A stretch of DNA of 64,000 nucleotides. It comes from Siphonodentalium dalli (taxonomy: Eukaryota; Mollusca; Scaphopoda; Gadilida; Siphonodentaliidae). Under the pieces are notes generated by a model. That model saw only the letters and a program-made list of their open reading frames with translations, searched no databases and had not been told where the DNA came from. Shown piece by piece: positions 58,525 through 64,000 of the stretch (the first letter of the stretch is position 1; every line of letters starts with the position of its first letter). Made by a program: the position numbers and the translations under genes. Where the stretch lies: contig CP136065.1 of the NCBI GenBank assembly GCA_032622095.1, positions 209,106,151 through 209,170,150 on the forward strand. Reading direction: 5' to 3'.

Positions 58525-59960
58525 ATATATTTCTAGATTTAGTTACAAACTAAATACCTGTATATTGTACAAAGAAATGTTTGACAAATATATCTGTATC
58601 AATATTACCATACGGGTCATTAAAATAGATACGACGAAACAAATTTAGAAGGGTGCATGTATCAGGTAAATTTTTATATTTCAAATGATGACAGGAATGC
58701 GGAAAGTTGAAGTACCTACGTAATACTGGCTATCCGCATGAAGAGATATACATGTATATAAAAACCAGATGAGGGATATGTCTGTACAGTTGCTAAACAA
58801 TTCAGTCATGCAAAAGAGGATCAAAGAGTAAGATACCAAATTGCTGCCTGTGGTAATGTTTTTTAACGAAATTCGGGAAAATTAAATTACTCTCACCCTG
58901 GTTATCCAGAAGATAATTGTGGAATCTGATGACGATCGGACAAGGGTGTCGTCTGTAGGATCAACCAAATTATTTAGCCATAAAAATAGTAAAATTGAAG
59001 ATCACCGCTGGCAGTGATGTCTTCACAAGGACAGTTTGAGAACAAAATATGGCTCACATCTAGCGGTGACCCAAAATATCCACATAAGAAAAAGTTCTCC
59101 AATAAAAGCTGGCTGCAGGGTGCGCCAATTGATTCAAATTCGAAATTTAGCAGGGTGTACTGCTTGTGGCCATGTTTTCCCCGCAAATTTGATAGACTGA
59201 TGGACAAAACCACTGAATCCGTTGAATCAATATACATGTATACATGGATTAATTTATATGCATTGTTATACACAGTACTGGTATATAAAGGTACTGAAAA
59301 TAACTATATTACTAGTATACACAAAATAAACCATATATCATGGCTATGGGTTCTAATATCCGAACATGACAGCTGAGAACTTGGTGTGAATTAAAGAGTG
59401 GTGGTTTCTCAAGCATATCTAACCCTCCACGTTAGAAACATGCCATTAAATGTCATAAGTATAATCTAGCTTGAGGACAGAAGTGTTCCATAAAACCCCC
59501 CTTAATTCAACCAGGTCATCGCGCGATGTATGATCGATCACATGATGATCTAGGGGGATTAGAATTGATGTATAAAAACAGCACTGTATGTAAATATAAA
59601 ATAAAATAGTGCTACATCTTATTACAGATTATTGCCATATATAATCAGTGATTATACATACAGTCTGACAAAATAAAGTTTCAGTGACGCTCTATCCGAA
59701 GAGGGGAATAATTTCATCTGTTACAGTCAATGGAGCAATTATGAATCTGGAAAGGTGAAATTTCTAAGTAATACTAGATATCGACATGACGCGATAAAAT
59801 ATAACGTAAATGCAATATGGCCGCTGGCGACCATTTTTTCCTATGAAATTAAAAAAATATTTGATAGCTCTCATCTGATAGATCAATATCAAGATAAATA
59901 TGAAGTTTGGTGATGATCGGATGAGTGAAGTGGACTGTGGTCTGTGCTAAACGGTTTAGT
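58525..59960. other. Spacer with relics of the 41.4/51.1 kb repeat
   Basis: Fragments such as AAATATGAAGTTTGGTGATG, ATCGGAYRAGKGAAGT and ATGGCCGCTGGCGACC (58800-59140, 59815-59960) match modules of 41440-42565. A 120-codon frame at 59014-59376 is not recognisable and crosses this relic; not called. Confidence 0.6.
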
Positions 59961-59964
59961 AATG

Positions 59965-60270
59965 CTTAAAAAGATTCTTACCTTAATATTTTTATGTTCA
60001 CTTTATAAACTTCACTGAGTCATCTTTGTCATGTATTGAGTTTGATATCTTTTGTTAACAGTTTATAAATCATGTATGTCTCATGTTTGTTATTTTAATT
60101 TATGTGTTTATTATCATTAAATAAAGTTGCATTCCTTAAAAAGATTCTTACCTCAATGTTTTTATGTTCACTTTATAAACTCCACTGAGTCATCTTTGTC
60201 ATGTATTGAATTTGATATCTTTTGTTAACAGTTTATAAATTATGTATGTCTCGTGTTCGTTATTATATTA
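59965..60270 (+). repeat. 170-bp tandem duplication
   Basis: Units start at 59965 and 60135 with CTTAAAAAGATTCTTACC and are almost identical through GTTAACAGTTTATAAATYAT. The first ends with AATAAAGTTGCATTCC. A recent duplication of possible 3'-UTR-like DNA. Confidence 0.9.
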
Positions 60271-60920
60271 TATACACTTTATAGTGTGTTTTCAGAACGA
60301 AAAAAAATTGAATAAAATCAACAAATTTGTAAATTTAAAAACAATTCAAACGTTGTTGTATTCCATGTCCCAGCCCGGACATATACACCAAATTTCAATA
60401 ATATTCATTGAGAAACAACGGACCAAACGCTATATAACACCCGTATACATCTTTTATTCCGAATCGGACTCGGGTACATGTTATAGTAGGTACCGAATTG
60501 ACACACGTCGACTGGGCGAGTTGGCCATGGGGCGATTAGGCCGATTCCGGCACATTCTATAATTTACCGTATGTATCCGTTTACGCGTAGTTTACTTTAG
60601 AAAGTTCCGCAATTAATACCGTAAATAGAGCGACCTTATTTGACAGAGAATGCCTCTGTTATTGATTATCAAGTTGCTGTACATTAAAAACGACAAATTC
60701 ACATGCTCGTTCAAGCGCAGTAGTCTATTTTCCACAAATACTAAATAACGCTAACCTACTGCCGAATGTTTGACACGACAACTGTTAACATATTTGGGCT
60801 GAATTCATCTGACGCGGTATTATTCCTCAAAATAAACAACAAAACCATCGTTACTTGGAAATGTAGTTTGGGCTAACATTTACATAAATCCTCCAGATCA
60901 ATTATCCGACACACACGTCA
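60271..60920. other. Spacer, nothing recognised
   Basis: No supportable feature before the LINE fragment resumes. Confidence 0.45.
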
Positions 60921-61229
60921 GATGAAAAAGTCACATGAAGTAACCGGCCAAATTGGCCGAAATGAAAATCTATTATTAGAAACAATCGACGCCGAGAAAG
61001 CATTTGATGTTGTATGTCACAGAAGTCTACTTAGAAAACTATTCAATGATGAGATTCACAGTGACCTATGGCTACTTGTAAACTTCCTACACCATGAGGC
61101 AAATGGGGAGGAGCATATTCCACAGAGATACTACTCCACCAACGCATAAGGCAAGTTATTAAATTATCAGTAATGCTATATACGAGATATAATAATGACA
61201 TGCTAAATCAACTAAGTAACAATGAATCT

Positions 61230-61945
61230 GGGTTATTATGCCCCCGACTTGAAGTCGGCGGGTATATAGTCGACGTCTCCGTCCGTCCGTCCGTCCGTAC
61301 AAACATTTTGCATTATTGTTCAGCAACCGCTGGGCAGATTTAGCTGATATTTGGTATGGTGATAGAGCAGTATGGGAAACAGCTACATGCATAGCGCGGG
61401 TTTCGTCCACCATTTTCACCAGAGTTATGGCCAGTTCTTGACTTAGAAAATTCAATTTTGTCCGTCCGTACAAACATTATGCATTATTGTTCAGCAACCG
61501 CTGAGCAGATTTAGCTGATATTTGGTATAGTGATAGAGCAGCATGGGAGAACAGCTACATGCATAGCGCGGGTTTCGTCCGCCCATTTTCACCAGAGTTA
61601 TGGCCCTTTTTTTACTTAGAAAATTAAAATTTTCTCTTGTTTTTTGGGGATTTCCAGATGATAGCGTGAGCTTTGGTGGTACGATTGAAATCCCGTATTT
61701 TTGTGGATCACTTATATGAAAATACATGTCAAGTGCGAATTTGGGTATGATCTGATGATTTTTGCCAGAGTTATGGCCCTTTTTTCAACTTTTGTTTTTG
61801 GGTTTCCGGATCGTTTGTTTTGTGGTTTTTAGTCAACATTTCTGTACGAACTTCTTTTGGAATGGTCATATAGACCTCCTCGGATATCCGCAGTTTCGTC
61901 CATGCTTAATCCAAATTGCTACGGTTGGGGGCAAATGCCACGCGA
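61230..61945. mobile_element. Hairpin-headed repeat inserted in the LINE
   Basis: Left end is the hairpin CCCCCGACTTGAAGTCGGCGGG followed by TATATAGT and CCGTCCGT repeats. Two tandem units of 180 bp start near 61288 and 61468 (GTACAAACATTWTGCATTAT, TTCAGCAACCGCTG), with a decayed third. TTATTA / TTGTTA at the borders may be the target duplication. The LINE reading continues across the insertion. Confidence 0.7.
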
Positions 61946-62640
61946 CAGCGTACCTCTTGTTAGTTGGCACAATTAATATAACTGCCCCACATGCGCAGAT
62001 AATGTAGTCATTCTATCAAAAACAGTCGCTGATTTATAACACTCACAACCATCGTATGCAACAACTCAAAGATCGATTTGCAGTGAACGCAACAAAATGC
62101 GAAATAGTGCATATGAAAACAACTGCCAAAAAAGTGCAATGAAATTAGGCATCTCCTAGGGCGGACAGCAGTTAAACTTAAAGACACCACCAGCCACCTA
62201 GGTCTATAGCGTAACCCAATGAATACCCTAGATATCCCAAAACGAATCACAATGGGCCCACGAACCTGATGGGAACATGAATTATTACACGGTACAAATG
62301 GAATATCACCGGCAATTGCCTAACAGATGTGCAGTACATTTGTCGTTCCTTGAATGCCCCATGGTATAACATTTCACATATTAGGAAACAGACAGAAGAA
62401 CTCGAGCGTCAACGTAAAACCACGAAGGAAAGACAGAGTCTATCAACACGCACATAAAATGCTGCTACATATGCACTTGTCGGATATATACCCACCCACG
62501 ACACTTTTGATCTAAAAACTACAACATTCTATATAAATATCGCCCAAACACGCAACTCTGCAGACCGAGAGATTGCAATGACGCAACGTGTTATGAAAAA
62601 TGACAATAACCATAGCCACAGTGGATCAACGGACACGAAC

Positions 62641-64000
62641 CAAAACCGGAAGTCGTAGATTTCGAGGTGGAGAAATATCTGTCGACAAATATTTGTTGAC
62701 ATTTTTTGACGGTTTTTTGGGAAAATAAACGCTTGGATAGCATATCTGACCAACTGAAGGTGAGTGAATATTTCTTCGCTAATGTTCGGACACCGACGAT
62801 CAATTTAAGTAAGTTGTCATTGTTCGATCGCGGAAAAAAAGTCATTTAATCATCGCCGCGAGACGATTTCTTCCCCAAAATATCCCAGAAAATCATACTT
62901 TTCACATTCATCGCAGACAGCTGTCGCAACAACCTATATACGGTCGAAATGCCTGTTTTCCCCCCACAAATGCATATTTTGAGTATTTTCACGGACTGTC
63001 TCAAAATTCCAAATTTCATCTTTTGATGCAGGTACCCACCTCGAAAATACTGTCCGGTTAGTCCTGCACATCCCGGAATTTAGTTGCAATCCACCAGACC
63101 CGGCGGACAGTTTTTGTTGTTCAATCAAGAGCCGAAATGGATTAGTTGGTTGGCTGCCTTTCGTTAACAGTGGCACGTTTTTGGGCAACTGCTTTTCTGT
63201 TGCAACTATATATAGTATACTGATCAAGTTTAGTTACCGAGTACAGTTTGCAATTTGTTCTCATATATTCGTTCAGATCGTGTAAGGTCATTAACCAAAG
63301 AATCATTTATGGAAATATTGTTAGAACAAGAATATTACAATGCCCTCCATGTCCAAGGCCGCAGCAACAGGATTGTTTTGATGGTGGGAGGTGTAGATGT
63401 ATTTTCCAATAGTTTGATATTTCAGCCAGTATATAGCGTGAAATTTGATACTTAAAAAACAATTAAAATTCGATTAATTTCAGAAAAAACAAATCGGGAC
63501 CCATGGCTGTTCTTTTTCATTATGGCCACTTTCGTGACCCACCACCCGAGTTTTGATTACGATTGTATAAAGTTTTAACTACAATTTTCGGGTATATATA
63601 CACCCCTTTATTTTTATGTTTTAAACTACAGGCACCCACCCATATTTCGGAGAATTTTCGCTAATATTACATATTATAGCATAGCCATCAAATATGCAGA
63701 TGTTTATTTCCATTTCTATGAGAGGCCAAATTCACATTTCATAATTAATTGCAGTTAAGCAATAGCACTTAAGCATAATTATTTGCGATTAAGCGCAATT
63801 CATGGTTATACTGTATGTAACTATGTACCCCTGGTGAATAAATAGGTGTATCTATAACTAAACCTGAACTCATATTGACATATCACCTCCTTGTTTTCAT
63901 TGCTTTGGATAGTTGGGATTGTGAACTAGCCTAAATTATTTATCAAAATGGGTGACTCGCGACAGTATTACCTTCTGTTTTAGTCGAGTCGAGGAACCAA
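62641..64000. other. AT-rich spacer to the right edge, nothing recognised
   Basis: No supportable gene. The last 20 bases contain TCGAGTCGAGGAACC, a short match to the arm of the TTAA MITE family; a copy may start at the edge. Confidence 0.45.

Larger units (their letters stand above)
57240..62640 (+). pseudogene. Non-LTR (LINE) reverse transcriptase, shattered by insertions
   Basis: Pieces occur in the correct family order on one strand. 57382-57582 reads DPNKPGSYRGTTISSIICTI and LQRGFTQGSSP (early RT fingers); weak upstream matches (YTNREVPKR) reach about 57240. 60922-61148 has ETIDAEKAFDVVCHRSLLRK, the DAEKAFD catalytic motif. With a frame change at about 61133, RIRQVIKLSVMLYTRYNNDM follows, to about 61228. 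After the insertion at about 61235-61945, 61985-62040 reads TCADNVVILSKTVADL, where the YADD box has become CADN. KCEIVHMKT follows, and a C-terminal-like NAATYALVGYIPTHD ends near 62640. Stops and frame changes throughout; no endonuclease domain found. Inactive. Confidence 0.8.

Noticed and set aside
59014-59376. 120-codon plus-strand frame
   Set aside because: Overlaps a relic of the 41.4-kb repeat and has no recognisable domain.
63255-63455. 66-codon plus-strand frame near the right edge
   Set aside because: No family recognised and no supporting splice or repeat evidence.

Overview
The window reads as AT-rich, repeat-dominated DNA of a eukaryote, most likely a marine invertebrate. The SINE types, the Kolobok-like transposase and the abundance of small TIR elements fit a mollusc-like or other lophotrochozoan genome; this is inference and no sequence here fixes the species. 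I could not recognise a single host gene. All coding sequence I can support belongs to mobile elements: a broken multi-exon DDE transposase, a small intact His-Me finger endonuclease, and the remains of a LINE reverse transcriptase.

Layout. 1-2235 is a 21/26-bp minisatellite running off the left edge. 2.5-9.1 kb holds the transposase pseudogene (with a hAT element in its intron), the endonuclease gene lying tail-to-tail with it, and two same-orientation 450-bp TIR elements on either side. 9.5-15.9 kb has a Tc1/mariner-type foldback MITE, a SINE split by another foldback element, a Helitron-like element, LTR-like repeats and microsatellites. 16-31 kb is a field of MITEs (PIF/Harbinger-like, TTAA-target families, a 24.97-kb family), hairpins, two further SINEs and a complex tandem repeat. 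32.6-34.0 kb is a segmental duplicate of 49.6-54.0 kb. 36-46 kb carries further repeat copies. 46.2-49.3 kb is a head-to-tail train of three elements that all end in hairpin, CTAGT and TA repeats; two more follow at 57.6-58.5 kb. 50.5-53.3 kb is an element with Transib/RAG-type termini. 56.8-57.1 kb is a pair of giant hairpins. 57.2-62.6 kb is a LINE shattered by later insertions.

The most interesting items are: (1) an apparently intact HNH/His-Cys-box endonuclease beside a dead Kolobok-like transposase, both bracketed by elements with a palindromic TIR; (2) a 2.8-kb insertion whose ends are the exact V(D)J heptamer CACAGTG, with long inverted repeats, a 5-bp target duplication and a paralogous empty site; (3) the hairpin-CTAGT-TA trains, which also carry dense paired TCAAGGTCA nuclear-receptor-type half-sites; and (4) one hairpin module shared by MITEs with unrelated termini. 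Many insertion boundaries can be read directly because paralogous empty copies lie in the same window.
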